From positions 1-63,974 of the forward strand of contig JBELBZ010000009.1 of NCBI GenBank assembly GCA_042095055.1: DNA of 63,974 nt. The letters are read 5' to 3'. How positions within the stretch are numbered: position 1 is the stretch's first letter; the number at the start of each line of letters is the position of its first letter. The DNA is from UBA8752 sp042095055 (GTDB taxonomy: Bacteria; Bacteroidota; Bacteroidia; Flavobacteriales_D; Sanyastnellaceae). Made by a program: the position numbers and the translations under genes. A model generated the notes under the pieces. That model did not search any database. It was not told the DNA's origin and worked only from the letters and a program-made list of their open reading frames with translations. Below are positions 49,829 through 58,444 of this stretch, piece by piece.

Positions 49829-50683
49829 TCAGTTGGACTTTCTCTGATCAACGTCTTCTACCAAGGCGATTTGGAGGGACACTTCGTCCGAAATCATGTC
49901 GTCACCGAGGTTGTCAAAAAATGAACCGCTGCCGTATCGGACGTCGAAGTCTGCGCGGTTGAAGGTCATATCTACCGTCGCCACCAAAGGGTCCGAAGAG
50001 CCAAAGGAAAGGTTCCCCGATACAGGCTTGCTGATCCCCTTGATGTTGAGCTTACCGTTGAACACGAGTCCACCGCGTCCATCGGTTCTGCCAGATTCGA
50101 AAATGAACGCTGCTGTAGGGTGATTTTGCACGTCAAAGAAGTCACTGCTTCTGAGGTGTTCTGTCAGATTTCGAGCGACCACCCCTTCTTGTGAAGTCGT
50201 CTTGATTCCGTTCATCTCCATCACCACATTGCCCGAAACCAGTTGTCCATTCTCAATGGAAATGGTGCACGCACGGATCGGGACCAAACCCATTTCTGTC
50301 ACACCGAGCTTCTTTCCTTTCCACTGCACCACCGTAGCCTTCGGGTTCATGGTGTATTGACCATCCCCAGGCATCTTGTCAATGGCACTCACCCCTGTGA
50401 CTTCTGAGGTTCCGCATTTGCGCAAGGCTTCGAGGAAGGAAACGTCCCGTTTGGACTCCCTGCAATACCTCAGCTGCCCGCTGCTCAGCCCTTGATTGAA
50501 ACACGTACAAGGATCCTCTACCGCCTCAGCCTTCACCTCCACGCCCTCCGCGTTTTCAGTTGTGCCCGCAGCGTCATTGTTGGGCGCATCCTCAGCCTGC
50601 CCCCCTTGAGAGGTGCAGCCGATCAACAGCGCAGCAAAACCTGCGATGGCGAAGCCCGTGCGGAGGAAGCTATAACCCTTCAT
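49829..50683 (-). CDS. YceI-domain lipoprotein
   Basis: This 284-residue protein has a lipoprotein signal (GFAALLIGC). A low-complexity acidic stretch and a cysteine-containing insert (DPCTCFNQGLSSGQLRYC) come before a YceI lipocalin-like domain (about 110-280; DFFDVQNHPTAAFIFES, ADFDVRYGSGSFF, ISDEVSLQIAL). YceI proteins bind polyprenoid lipids. It overlaps the hppA stop by 4 bp, so it is coupled to the membrane pyrophosphatase. Confidence 0.88.
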   Translation of the reverse strand: MKGYSFLRTGFAIAGFAALLIGCTSQGGQAEDAPNNDAAGTTENAEGVEVKAEAVEDPCTCFNQGLSSGQLRYCRESKRDVSFLEALRKCGTSEVTGVSAIDKMPGDGQYTMNPKATVVQWKGKKLGVTEMGLVPIRACTISIENGQLVSGNVVMEMNGIKTTSQEGVVARNLTEHLRSSDFFDVQNHPTAAFIFESGRTDGRGGLVFNGKLNIKGISKPVSGNLSFGSSDPLVATVDMTFNRADFDVRYGSGSFFDNLGDDMISDEVSLQIALVEDVDQRKSN

Positions 50684-53114
50684 ACTTCTTCGAATGAGGT
50701 GGTCGCAGCTGCAGGTGCTGCCTCCTGAGCAGGCGCCTCTATGGAGCTGTGGTCATGGCCTTCGTGGTCATGGCCATCGTGGTCATCACTGCCATGGCCA
50801 CCCAAAATGGGGGCGATCACGAGCCCGACCAGACAGGTCAGCTTGATGAGGATGTTCATGGATGGTCCGGAGGTGTCCTTGAAGGGGTCGCCCACAGTAT
50901 CACCCGTAACAGCAGCCTTGTGGGCTTCGCTGCCCTTAAAGGTCATTTCACCGTCGATTTCAACACCAGCCTCGAAAGACTTCTTGGCGTTGTCCCAAGC
51001 TCCACCAGCGTTGTTCTGGAAGATGGCCCAAAGCACACCGCTCACAGTAACACCCGCCATGTAGCCTCCGAGTGTCTCCGCCGCCCAAGCTGGGTCAGCA
51101 CCGAACAACAGTGGCACCAGGCCAATGATGAGCGGGAAAGCAATGGTCATGGCACCGGGGAGCATCATCTCCTTCAAAGCAGCTTGCGTAGAGATGTCCA
51201 CACACTTGCCGTATTCAGGGGTACCTGTGCCCTCGAGAATGCCCGGAATTTCTTTGAACTGACGGCGCACCTCTTGCACCATTTCCATGGCGGCCTTTCC
51301 CACTGAGTTCATCGCGAGTGCAGAGAAGACCACAGGGATCATGCCACCGATGAACAATGCAGACAGGACATTGGCCTTGAAGATGTTGATGCCGTCGATG
51401 CCTGTGAACTCCACATAGGCAGCAAACAGGGCCAATGCGGTCAAAGCAGCTGAAGCGATGGCGAAACCTTTACCGATGGCGGCTGTGGTGTTGCCCACAC
51501 TGTCAAGGATGTCTGTGCGCTCGCGCACTTCCTCGGGCAACTCACTCATCTCAGCGATGCCCCCTGCATTGTCTGCAATGGGACCGAAGGCATCAATGGC
51601 GAGCTGCATGGCCGTGGTGGCCATCATGGAGCATGCCGCAATGGCGACACCATAGAAGCCGGCAAACTCATAAGCGATGTATATCGCAGAAGCAAACAAC
51701 AGGATGGGTCCAAAAGTGGAAATCATGCCTGTCGCCAAACCTGCGATGATGTTGGTGGCGGCTCCCGTAGAGGACTTCTGTACGATGCCGAGCACAGGCT
51801 TCTTGCCGAGGCCCGTGTAGTATTCCGTCATGTAAGAAATGGCCGCTCCCACAACGAGGCCGACGATCACCGCATAGAAAACGTTGATGCTTCCAAAGGT
51901 GCGGTCGGCTTCACCGAAGAACGCCATGGTGAGCGTATCCGGGAGCATGTTCTCAATGAGAAAATAACAGGCGATGGCGGTCAAAACGATGGACCCCCAA
52001 TTGCCACGGTTCAATGCGGCCTGCACCTCAGACTCTTTCGCGCCTTCCTTCACGTTGATCACCCAAGATCCAATGATGGAGAAAATGATGCCGAGGGCAG
52101 AAATGATCAACGGCAAAACAATGGTCGACATGCCACCGTAATTGTCGGTGATGTTGCCCCCCATGTCGTTGATCACGTAGTTGCCGAGCACCATGGCTGC
52201 GAGCACTGTTGCCACGTAAGAGCCGAACAGGTCTGCGCCCATTCCGGCCACGTCACCCACGTTGTCACCTACGTTGTCTGCAATGGTGGCGGGATTCCGA
52301 GGGTCATCCTCGGGGATGCCAGCCTCGACCTTACCAACGAGGTCAGCACCAACGTCAGCGGCCTTGGTGTAGATGCCTCCACCGANNNNNNNNNNNNNNN
52401 NNNNNNNNNNNNNNNNNNNNNNNNNNNNNNNNNNNNNNNNNNNNNNNNNNNNNNNNNNNNNNNNNNNNNNNNNNNNNNNNNNNNNTTACCAACGAGGTCA
52501 GCACCAACGTCAGCGGCCTTGGTGTAGATGCCTCCACCGACTCGGGCGAACAGGGCAATGGATTCCGCACCCAAGGAGAATCCTGCAAGGGCTTCCAAGA
52601 TCATGGTCATCTTCTCTACTCCTGCCCATTCGCCACCGGCGAACATGTTGAGCAGGACGATAAAGAGCACACTCAATCCGAAGACCGCAAGACCCGCTAC
52701 TCCGAGCCCCATGACCATGCCTCCACGGAAGGAGACCTTGAGGGCTTCAGCCAAGCTTGTCCGGGCGGCCTGCGTGGTGCGCACATTGGCCTGCGTCGCG
52801 ATGCGCATGCCGATGTTGCCTGCGAGGGCGGAGAAAACCGCTCCAATGACAAAGGCGACGACGATAAACCAGTGGGTCGTCGGCACCATCATGGACACCA
52901 CCCCGAGCAGTGCACCGGCGACCACCACGAAAATGGCAAGGATGCGGTACTCGGCACTCAAGAAAGCAAGGGCGCCTTCGTGAATGTGCTGGGCGATTTC
53001 GGCCATACGTGGTTCTCCAGTGCTCTGGGCTTTGACCCAACGGGACTGAACGAACATGTAAATGAGGCCAACGATGGCCAAGGCGGGCACGAGATAGAGG
53101 ATCGTGTCTAGCAT
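50680..53114 (-). CDS. hppA: Membrane-bound ion-pumping pyrophosphatase (interrupted only by an assembly gap)
   Basis: As given, the frame is broken by 100 N plus a duplicated 55 bp. Removing 155 bp (one copy and the Ns) gives one 759-residue protein. It couples PPi hydrolysis to pumping H+ or Na+ across the membrane. Visible are about 16 transmembrane helices, the substrate motif DVGADLVGKVE (202-212), DNVGDNVGD (228-236), and GNTTAA (489-494). An Ala in that last motif marks the K+-dependent class. The C-terminus carries a His/Asp-rich tail (SDDHDGHDHEGHDHSS), unusual for the family. yceI overlaps downstream. Confidence 0.95.
52331..52540. repeat. 55-bp direct duplication flanking the hppA gap
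   Basis: 52331-52385 and 52486-52540 are identical over 55 bp. The length equals the 55-mers at the other gap, which points to the assembler k-mer size rather than to biology. Confidence 0.95.
52386..52485. other. Assembly gap (100 N) in hppA, artefactual
   Basis: 100 N lie between two identical 55-bp sequences. With the overlap merged the protein is intact and family-typical, so the true gap length is minus 55 and no sequence is missing. Confidence 0.95.
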
Positions 53115-53180
53115 GTAAAAAAATTGATACCGAAGTTTCGGTAGGTTGTGGTGTTTCGGAGCGCGAAGATAAGTTGATTC

Positions 53181-54161
53181 TTACGCCACGTAGTTGACTT
53201 CCTTGACAGTACGAACAATGTCGGCGACCTGAGGAAGGGCCTCCTCAATCAAGGAAGTTGAGAAAGCAAAGGGGGTATCCGACTGGCAAATGCGGCGAAT
53301 GGGCGCATCGAGGTAATCAAAAGCATGGCGCTGTATGCGATAGCTAACCTCTGAGGCGATGGACGCCACCGGAAAGCTCTCCTCTACAATCACCAGGCGG
53401 CCTGTTTTCTTGACGCTTTCGACGATGGTGTCGAGGTCAAGCGGGCGGATCGTACGAAGGTCAATGATTTCCACTTCGATGCCCTCTTTGACAAGTTCGT
53501 CCGCAGCTTCGTGAACCGTCTTCAAAATCTTGCCGAAACTGACGATGGTGCAATCTGTGCCAGCCCTCCGCACATTGGCCTTGCCGATGGGCACGAGGAA
53601 TTCGCCTTCTGGAATCTCTCCCTTGTCGCCGTACATCTTTTCAGACTCCATCACGAGCACCGGGTCGTCTTCGCGGATGGCTGCTTTGAGCAACCCCTTG
53701 GCTTCGTAAGGGGTAAAGGGGGTGACCACTTTCAACCCTGGCATGCTGGCATAAAGGCTCTCGTAACTCTGGCTGTGCGTCGCAGCCAGCTGACCAGCTG
53801 GGCCGTTCGGACCGCGGAACACCATGGGGCAGCTGAATTGACCGCCACTCATCTGCAGCATTTTGCTGGCGTGGTTGATGATTTGGTCACTGGCCAAAAC
53901 CGCAAAGTTCCAGGTCATAAACTCGACGATGGGACGCAACCCATTCATGGCTGCTCCTACCGCAATGGCGCTGAAACCAAGCTCACTGATTGGCGTATCG
54001 ATCACGCGCTCAGGACCGAATTCATCGAGCATCCCCTTGGATGCCTTGTAGGCGCCGTTGTATTCGGCCACTTCCTCGCCAAGCAGGAAAACACGGTCGT
54101 CTCGCCGCATTTCTTCGCTCATGGCCTCACACACCGCTTCACGAAATTGGATGGTACGCAT
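53181..54161 (-). CDS. pdhB: Pyruvate dehydrogenase E1 component subunit beta
   Basis: This 326-residue thiamine-dependent 2-oxoacid dehydrogenase beta subunit matches PdhB throughout: LGEEVAEYNGAYKASKGMLD (catalytic Glu region), PISELGFSAIAVGAAMNGLR, RGPNGPAGQLAATHSQ, and IVEESFPVASIASEV. With E1 alpha (not here) it decarboxylates pyruvate for acetyl-CoA. A branched-chain variant is less likely given the overall match. It is divergent from etfB. TAACTTTG at 54190-54197 is its -7 box, about 29 bases before the ATG. Confidence 0.94.
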   Translation of the reverse strand: MRTIQFREAVCEAMSEEMRRDDRVFLLGEEVAEYNGAYKASKGMLDEFGPERVIDTPISELGFSAIAVGAAMNGLRPIVEFMTWNFAVLASDQIINHASKMLQMSGGQFSCPMVFRGPNGPAGQLAATHSQSYESLYASMPGLKVVTPFTPYEAKGLLKAAIREDDPVLVMESEKMYGDKGEIPEGEFLVPIGKANVRRAGTDCTIVSFGKILKTVHEAADELVKEGIEVEIIDLRTIRPLDLDTIVESVKKTGRLVIVEESFPVASIASEVSYRIQRHAFDYLDAPIRRICQSDTPFAFSTSLIEEALPQVADIVRTVKEVNYVA

Positions 54162-54189
54162 GATGATCAGCTGTTTCTTTTAAGGGCGG

Positions 54190-54197
54190 CAAAGTTA
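54190..54197 (-). promoter_or_regulatory. TAACTTTG -7 box of pdhB
   Basis: Exact TAnnTTTG match in the 143-bp space between pdhB and etfB. No clear TTG element sits 18-21 bp upstream. On the plus strand TTCG-N21-TAACTTCG (54225-54257) is a weaker candidate for etfB. Confidence 0.45.
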
Positions 54198-54304
54198 CGG
54201 TGCGAAATGCATGTATGCCCCCCTTTCGAAATGGCAGTGCATCCGGGATTAACTTCGCGTACTCGAAGAAGGACAATTGTTCCTTCACATTTACTGTACA
54301 AGGC

Positions 54305-55045
54305 ATGGAATTTCTAGTCTGCATTAGCAAAGCCCCAGACACCACGACGCGCATAGCGTTTACCGAAGGGGACACCCGTTTCAATGAAGAAGGGGTCCAA
54401 TTCATTGTCAATCCCTACGACGAATGGTACGCCCTGGTCAGGGCCCTTGAAATCGTTGAGGCACAGGGGGGCAAAGTGGTCATTGCAGCCGTTGGTGGCG
54501 CAGACTGCGATCCGATTTTGCGCAAAGCATTGGCCATTGGCGCGCATGAAGCTGTGCGCATTGACGCAGAACCCCAAGACGCCATGCAAGTCGCTGCAGA
54601 AATTGCAGCCTACGCCAAAGGCCAGTCCTTTGACGCCATCCTCTGCGGAAAGGAAACCATTGACCACAACAGCAGTGCAGTGCCTGCCATGATTGCGGAA
54701 CACCTCGATGTGCCCTGCATCGCCTTGGCGTCATCGCTTGAATGTGCTGACGGCAAAGCCATCATGACCCGCGAGACTGCTCTGGGCCATGAAAAGGTAT
54801 CCGTGACAGGCCCCTTTGTTTTGAGCGCAGCCAAGGGCATGGCAGAACAGCGCATTCCCAACATGCGCGGCATCATGGCCGCCCGCTCAAAGCCATTGCA
54901 AGTGTTGCCCGCCCAAGGTGCAGCCCCTGGAACCCACATTGAACGCTTCGCGCTCCCCGCAGAAAAAGCCGGCGTCAAGTTGGTCGATGCAGAAAATCCT
55001 GCAGAACTCGTGCGCCTGCTCCGTGAAGAGGCCAAAGTCATCTGA
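54305..55045 (+). CDS. etfB: Electron transfer flavoprotein subunit beta
   Basis: This 246-residue protein carries AMP and pairs with EtfA to accept electrons from acyl-CoA dehydrogenases and pass them to the quinone pool, here menaquinone. Landmarks are the conserved N-terminus (MEFLVCISKAPDTTTRI), VNPYDEWYALVRALE, GKETIDHNSSAVPAMIAEHL and the recognition-loop region AKGMAEQRIPNMRGIM. The ATG at 54305 agrees with the family start. etfA follows after 20 bp. Confidence 0.95.
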   Translation: MEFLVCISKAPDTTTRIAFTEGDTRFNEEGVQFIVNPYDEWYALVRALEIVEAQGGKVVIAAVGGADCDPILRKALAIGAHEAVRIDAEPQDAMQVAAEIAAYAKGQSFDAILCGKETIDHNSSAVPAMIAEHLDVPCIALASSLECADGKAIMTRETALGHEKVSVTGPFVLSAAKGMAEQRIPNMRGIMAARSKPLQVLPAQGAAPGTHIERFALPAEKAGVKLVDAENPAELVRLLREEAKVI

Positions 55046-55065
55046 ATCCTGAAAGCGAAGACATC

Positions 55066-55989
55066 ATGAAGTGCATTGCATTCATCCAAACAAAAGAAGG
55101 TCAAGCCACCAAGGCCAGCCTCGAAGCTGCTGGGTTCGCCGCTGGAATTGGCGAAGCTGTTGCCATTGTATCTGGTGAACTCCAAGGAGACGGAGGACTG
55201 GGCAACGTCGGCATCAACCGCATCCTTCAAGGTCCCGGAGAATTGGACGACAGCCAGCTCGGCAGGCTCGTCTCATCCGCAGCAGAGCAAGAAGGAGCGG
55301 CGGCGGTGGTGTGTGCTCAGGACCACCTCGGAAAATCCATTGCTGGTCGGGTCGCAGTCCGCCTCAATGCCGGGCTGATCGCCGGTGTCACGGCTGCGCC
55401 TGAAGGAGACAGCTACACCCGCAACGTCTTCAGCGGCAAGGCCACGGCACAGATCAAAGGCACCACGGACAAGGTGGTGATCACCACCACGCCCAATGCC
55501 ATCGGCATGCCAGCCGCTACAGGAGGAACCGCCTCTATCGAAGCCTTTCAAGCTGACCTTGGCACGCGCAAAGTCGACATCCTTGAAGCTGCATCTCCCA
55601 GCACTGGAGACCGCGCACCGCTGCCAGAGGCAGAACTGGTCGTGTCGGCTGGCCGCGGTATGAAAGGTCCTGAAAACTGGGGGCTGATTGAGGACCTCGC
55701 TGACGCAGTGGGTGCCACCACTGCCTGTTCCCGACCTGTATCGGACATCGGCTGGCGTCCGCACCACGAGCACGTGGGCCAAACCGGCATAGCCATCCGC
55801 CCCAATCTCTACATCGCCATTGGCATTTCTGGAGCCATCCAGCACCTGGCTGGCGTGAACGGCTCCAAGGTGATTGTGGTCGTCAACAAAGACCCAGAAG
55901 CTCCTTTCTTCAAAGCGGCAGACTACGGCATTGTAGGCGACGCATTTGATGTGGTGCCCAAATTGACCGAGGCCTTTAAGGCGCTCTAA
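55066..55989 (+). CDS. etfA: Electron transfer flavoprotein subunit alpha
   Basis: This 307-residue FAD-binding partner of EtfB has the FAD domain in the C-terminal half: SAGRGMKGPENW, VGATTACSRPVSDIGW, VGQTGIAIRPNLYIAIGISGAIQHLAG, and INKDP-like VVNKDPEAPFFKAADYGIVGD (named as landmarks at about 190-295). The length is normal. It is the second gene of an etfB-etfA-bifunctional nuclease-nupC run. Confidence 0.95.
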   Translation: MKCIAFIQTKEGQATKASLEAAGFAAGIGEAVAIVSGELQGDGGLGNVGINRILQGPGELDDSQLGRLVSSAAEQEGAAAVVCAQDHLGKSIAGRVAVRLNAGLIAGVTAAPEGDSYTRNVFSGKATAQIKGTTDKVVITTTPNAIGMPAATGGTASIEAFQADLGTRKVDILEAASPSTGDRAPLPEAELVVSAGRGMKGPENWGLIEDLADAVGATTACSRPVSDIGWRPHHEHVGQTGIAIRPNLYIAIGISGAIQHLAGVNGSKVIVVVNKDPEAPFFKAADYGIVGDAFDVVPKLTEAFKAL

Positions 55990-56026
55990 GTGCATCGACT
56001 ACCTTGATGGCGACCGCTTTCCAATC

Positions 56027-56635
56027 ATGAAAAAATCTCTGCTGTCAATTTTTGACATCCGGCCGAGCGGCGCTACAACTGGCGCCTACAACCTGGTGCT
56101 CGAAGAAGTCGAGGGCAAGCGCAAGCTGCCCATTGTCATCGGCATGCATGAAGCCCAATCCATCGCCATCAAGATGGAAAACATGACACCCAGTCGGCCC
56201 CTGACACACGACCTGTTCAACAGCTTGTGTAAGTCCTTTGACATCGAATTGAAGGAGGTTGTCATTTACGACCTTGTCGAAGGCATTTATTTCGCTCGGC
56301 TGGTCTGTGGCAAAGGGGAAACAGATGAAACCATAGATGCCCGGACATCTGATGCAGTGGCCTTGGCTGTGCGATTTGGCTGCCCCATTTACTGCGTGGA
56401 AAAAGTGCTCAATACTGCGGGCATTCCGCCGGAGGGGGAAGAGCAGGTCAAACCCATGCCAGAGGAGAATCCAGAAGACCCCTTTGGACTGGAAGAGCCT
56501 GTGGAACCTCAGGAGAACTTCAGCGCTTTGAAAATAGAGGAGCTCAAAAAGCAATTGGACCTTGCGATTCAGGAAGAGGACTATGAGCGGGCGGGCAAAC
56601 TGCGTGACGAAATCGCAAGCCGAAACAACACTTAA
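56027..56635 (+). CDS. Bifunctional nuclease-family protein with C-terminal UVR motif
   Basis: This 202-residue protein has an N-terminal BFN/DUF151 domain (residues 1-135; LPIVIGMHEAQSIAIKME, RPLTHDLF, IDARTSDAVALAVR). An acidic linker and a UVR motif follow at about 163-198 (ALKIEELKKQLDLAIQEEDY...AGKLRDEI). The UVR motif is the UvrB/UvrC contact helix pair, so this arrangement hints at a DNA-repair or protein-interaction role. Nuclease activity has been reported only for some plant members. The stop overlaps the nupC start by one base. Confidence 0.88.
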   Translation: MKKSLLSIFDIRPSGATTGAYNLVLEEVEGKRKLPIVIGMHEAQSIAIKMENMTPSRPLTHDLFNSLCKSFDIELKEVVIYDLVEGIYFARLVCGKGETDETIDARTSDAVALAVRFGCPIYCVEKVLNTAGIPPEGEEQVKPMPEENPEDPFGLEEPVEPQENFSALKIEELKKQLDLAIQEEDYERAGKLRDEIASRNNT

Positions 56636-57900
56636 TGCGCGCCATTCTCGGAATTCTTGTCTTCACGGCAGTGCTGTGGCTGCTTTCTACCTCTCGAAAA
56701 TCCGTGGCTTGGCGCACCATACTCGGAGCCCTCGGCCTTCAATTCGTGATGGCGTTCTTGGTGCTCAAGGTCCCCTTCATCCGGGCGGGTTTCCGTTGGG
56801 TGGCAGAGACCTTCGTCCAAGTCATTGGATACACCTGGAAAGGAACGGACTTTCTGTTGGGCCGGTTTTCTGATGGTCAGGTGGGCCCATACCTCGAGAA
56901 CTTCGCCTTCCGCATTCTGGCCACCATTGTATTTTTCAGCGCCCTGAGTTCACTGCTCCACCACTTGGGGCTCTTGTCGTTTTTCATCCGGGGCTTTGCC
57001 TGGGTCATGCGCCACACCCTTCGGCTCACAGGCCGGGAAAGCCTGTCTGTCGCAGGCAATGTATTCTTGGGTCAAACCGAGAGCCCTTTGCTCATCCGCC
57101 CCTACTTGGACCGCATGAGCCGTTCTGAGCTCATGCTGGTGATGACCGGAGGAATGGCCACCATCGCTGGATCCGTTTTTGCCGCTTATGTGGGCATATT
57201 GGGCGGTACAGACCCCGAGACACAGGCTTATTTCGCCACGCACCTGCTCACGGCTTCGCTGATTTCTGCCCCTGCGGCGGTGGCGGCGGCCAAGCTTATG
57301 GTTCCGGAGACGGAGCCCCAAGTAGCAGGAGACGCGAAAATTGTCAAGTCCAATGCCTCCAACTTCCTAGAGGCCATCACCATCGGCACCCGTGACGGAT
57401 TGTCCCTCGCGGCCAATGTGGGGGTGATGCTGCTGGTCTTTACGGCTTTCGTTTACATGTTTAACGACCTGCTCGGTTGGGTCGGCGGATGGACCGGTGC
57501 CAATGATTTCCTAGCGGCGAATTCCGCTTTCCAAACCCTGAGCATGGAGTGCATTTTGGGTTATGTCGGCGCGCCCATTGCCTGGCTGGTCGGGGTGGCT
57601 TCTGAGGACATTGTGGCGGTGGGTCAATTGTTGGGGGAAAAGACCGTCATCAATGAGTTCTACGCCTATGAAACTTTGGGCAAACTCAAGGAGGGCATGA
57701 GTGACAGAAGCGTGTTGATTGCCACTTACATCTTGTGTGGTTTTGCCAATTTCGCTTCAATCGGCATTCAGGTCGGTGGGATCGGGGTTCTGGCGCCTTC
57801 ACGCCGCGGGGAATTGGCCCAACTTGGATTCAAGGCCTTGGTTGCAGGAACCACCGCTTGCCTGCTCACCGCCTGTGTGATTTCCATCATGCACCCTTGA
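56635..57900 (+). CDS. nupC: Concentrative nucleoside transporter, NupC/CNT family
   Basis: This 421-residue membrane protein imports nucleosides with H+ or Na+. CNT motifs are GQTESPLLIRPYL in the first core half (about 142-154) and ECILGYVGAPIAWLVG with FANFASIGIQVGGIG in the second half. About ten hydrophobic helices are present. The length matches bacterial CNTs. Together with the two deoxynucleoside kinases in the window it indicates active nucleoside salvage. The start overlaps the previous stop (TAATG). Confidence 0.92.
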   Translation: MRAILGILVFTAVLWLLSTSRKSVAWRTILGALGLQFVMAFLVLKVPFIRAGFRWVAETFVQVIGYTWKGTDFLLGRFSDGQVGPYLENFAFRILATIVFFSALSSLLHHLGLLSFFIRGFAWVMRHTLRLTGRESLSVAGNVFLGQTESPLLIRPYLDRMSRSELMLVMTGGMATIAGSVFAAYVGILGGTDPETQAYFATHLLTASLISAPAAVAAAKLMVPETEPQVAGDAKIVKSNASNFLEAITIGTRDGLSLAANVGVMLLVFTAFVYMFNDLLGWVGGWTGANDFLAANSAFQTLSMECILGYVGAPIAWLVGVASEDIVAVGQLLGEKTVINEFYAYETLGKLKEGMSDRSVLIATYILCGFANFASIGIQVGGIGVLAPSRRGELAQLGFKALVAGTTACLLTACVISIMHP

Positions 57901-57904
57901 TGGG

Positions 57905-57933
57905 TTGGGGCCGAGGGTGGCCCCGTATCTTTG
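57905..57933 (+). promoter_or_regulatory. purE promoter (TTG-N18-TATCTTTG)
   Basis: TTG at 57905-57907 and TATCTTTG at 57926-57933 fit the Bacteroidota consensus. The purE ATG is only 4 bases after the box, so the mRNA would have almost no leader. Confidence 0.55.
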
Positions 57934-57937
57934 CGCC

Positions 57938-58444
57938 ATGAAAGTGGGCATCATCATGGGCAGCAAAAGCGACTTGCCCGTACTCGAACAAACGGCCGAA
58001 ATCCTGACTGCGCTCGGCGTCCAACACGAGATGACGGTTGTAAGTGCACACCGCACGCCTGACCGCATGGTGGAATACGCACGCACTGCGAGAGACCGCG
58101 GAATCGGTGTGATCGTTGCGGGTGCAGGCGGCGCGGCCCACCTCCCCGGGATGGTCGCTTCGCTCACCAGCCTGCCGGTCGTCGGCGTCCCCGTCAAAAG
58201 CAGCAACAGCATCGACGGCTGGGACAGCATTTTGAGCATTCTCCAAATGCCCTCCGGAATTCCTGTGGCTACGGTGGCCTTGGACGGGGGCCGCAATGCC
58301 GGGTTGCTCGCAGCCCGCATTCTCTCTTCATCCGATGCTCCACTCGCTGAGCGCCTCGACAAATACGCAGCAGGTCTGCGCGACAAGGTCATGGACACGG
58401 TGCAAGTTGTGGAAGCCAAAGGGAAACAGATCCAACAAGGATGA
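57938..58444 (+). CDS. purE: 5-(Carboxyamino)imidazole ribonucleotide mutase
   Basis: This 168-residue class I PurE converts N5-CAIR to CAIR in purine synthesis. Conserved residues appear in IIMGSKSDLPV, SAHRTPDRM (catalytic His), GAGGAAHLPGMVAS, and PVVGVPVKSSN with GWDSILSILQMPSGIPVATV (about 95-125). The length is standard. It starts at the ATG directly after a promoter box and overlaps the flavin reductase gene by 4 bp. PurK, the usual partner, is not in the window. Confidence 0.96.
   Translation: MKVGIIMGSKSDLPVLEQTAEILTALGVQHEMTVVSAHRTPDRMVEYARTARDRGIGVIVAGAGGAAHLPGMVASLTSLPVVGVPVKSSNSIDGWDSILSILQMPSGIPVATVALDGGRNAGLLAARILSSSDAPLAERLDKYAAGLRDKVMDTVQVVEAKGKQIQQG

Noticed and set aside
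50680..53114. hppA as a frameshifted pseudogene
   Set aside because: The break is made by 100 N plus a duplicated 55 bp; with these removed the protein is intact.
53129..53142. Hairpin accgaagtttcggt before hppA as a terminator of pdhB
   Set aside because: The stem is only 5-6 bp and is separated from the T-run by five bases. That T-run lies at the hppA start, so support is too weak.
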